Shown here: in pieces, positions 63,600 through 64,000 of the stretch | Position numbering within the stretch: the stretch's first letter is position 1 | Layout of the letters: the number at the start of each line of letters is the position of its first letter | Origin: Granulicella sp. L56 | GTDB taxonomy: Bacteria > Acidobacteriota > Terriglobia > Terriglobales > Acidobacteriaceae | DNA: 64,000 bases | Assembly (NCBI RefSeq): GCF_009765835.1 | Contig: NZ_LMUS01000006.1 | Coordinates: 1,942,438-2,006,437, forward strand | Direction: 5' to 3' | Program-made: the position numbers and the translations under genes | The notes under the pieces: generated by a model | Databases searched by the model: none | What the model was told of the DNA's origin: nothing | The model's input: only the letters and a program-made list of their open reading frames with translations

Positions 63600-64000
63600 G
63601 TTTCTCCTTATTGACTTGAATCGGGAGTCTGGTTCCCCCTCCTGGACTTAAAGTCCTAAAGTCTTAGAAAAATTAGGCTTGGGTTTAACGCCAAGTGTAG
63701 ACAAGTCTAACCAGACCCAAACCTGTGGGGGCTTCAGAATAGCTGATTTGTCAGGCATGGAGCGGAATTTGATACTGCTTGAAGATTGGATTTGGTTAAG
63801 GGTTGGGCGCGAGTGTGGATAGATCGCTTACGAACATTGTCGACCGCCAGAGCAAATTCGGAGATGGTGTAGAGGGATAAAGAACGAGCAACAGACTGCC
63901 TGACAAAAAGAATCGAGTAATTTAAAGACGGTTCGCTGGGAACGCGAATGCTGCTTGCGATGTTGGTGTAAATTTAGCCAAAGCTGACAATCCACTTCAA
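63600..64000. other. 401 bp to window end without a gene
   Basis: No ORF with support. It contains a dispersed repeat tail at 63849-63894. The first 50 bp hold the tannase ribosome site and probable promoter. Confidence 0.4.
63849..63894. repeat. Dispersed repeat tail, second copy
   Basis: agagcaaattcggaga...aaagaacgagcaacag; matches the reverse complement of 41402-41447 at 42 of 46 positions. Confidence 0.7.

Overview
The window looks like a chromosomal segment of an acidobacterium of the Terriglobia type (Granulicella, Edaphobacter or Terriglobus-like). This is an inference from content: a TIGR03435-family secreted protein, a YXWGXW-repeat lipoprotein, a PEP-CTERM protein, FG-GAP/VCBS and DUF2252 proteins, many exported glycan- and ester-acting hydrolases, dispersed repeats of the 'gagcgaagcgaagaaccc' type, and a moderately high GC content. 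Core genes are bacterial and intact. I saw no phage, insertion sequence, CRISPR array, rRNA or tRNA gene.

Layout. 1-8 kb (mostly minus strand): a partial TM2-domain gene, two polysaccharide/lipid glycosyltransferases with an ATGA overlap, rpoD, a small zinc-binding protein, an AbrB/Doc toxin-antitoxin pair with a palindromic operator, and a Wzx-like flippase. 8-12.7 kb: dnaG, an NTF2-like protein, an HTH regulator, an esterase and an unassigned stretch. 12.7-24.3 kb: an FG-GAP protein, DUF2252, a TrmJ-like RNA methyltransferase, an S9 peptidase, a Y-family polymerase with a tandem repeat at its start, an acyl-CoA carboxylase beta subunit plus cupin, a LysW-like carrier protein and an apparently inactive rhomboid. 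24.4-41 kb: aspS, hisS (with a large low-GC in-frame insertion), a DUF899 operon under a promoter with a 20-bp palindrome, a gamma carbonic anhydrase, two tandem SGNH hydrolases, a PEP-CTERM protein, two TIM-barrel isomerases, an M19 dipeptidase, asnS (carrying a dispersed repeat in frame), a Bax-inhibitor-1 protein and a TIGR03435 protein. 41-58 kb: a polyQ YXWGXW lipoprotein, an MBL-fold protein, acnA and ddl, then a minus-strand cluster rel - leader - trpB - trpA - aroQ - aroF - tyrA - ilvA. 57-64 kb: a GH43 enzyme, small secreted proteins, an S4 protein, an SLT-like lipoprotein, ychF and a tannase-family esterase.

How genes work together. The best regulatory story is the trpBA leader. An aromatic-rich short ORF (two Trp, four Phe and one Tyr in the first 15 residues) is followed by a terminator hairpin, with two alternative pairings that fit a classical attenuator. 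It heads genes for Trp synthesis (trpBA), entry to the shikimate pathway (aroF), chorismate mutase (aroQ) and prephenate dehydrogenase (tyrA), so it could sense more than one aromatic amino acid.

Other notable structure: dispersed repeats between genes and once inside asnS, lineage-specific insertions in hisS, asnS and acnA, and a block (about 24-40 kb) where the plus strand turns visibly C-rich while the flanks are G-rich. Everything was read by eye. No alignments or database searches were run, so family names rest on recognised motifs.
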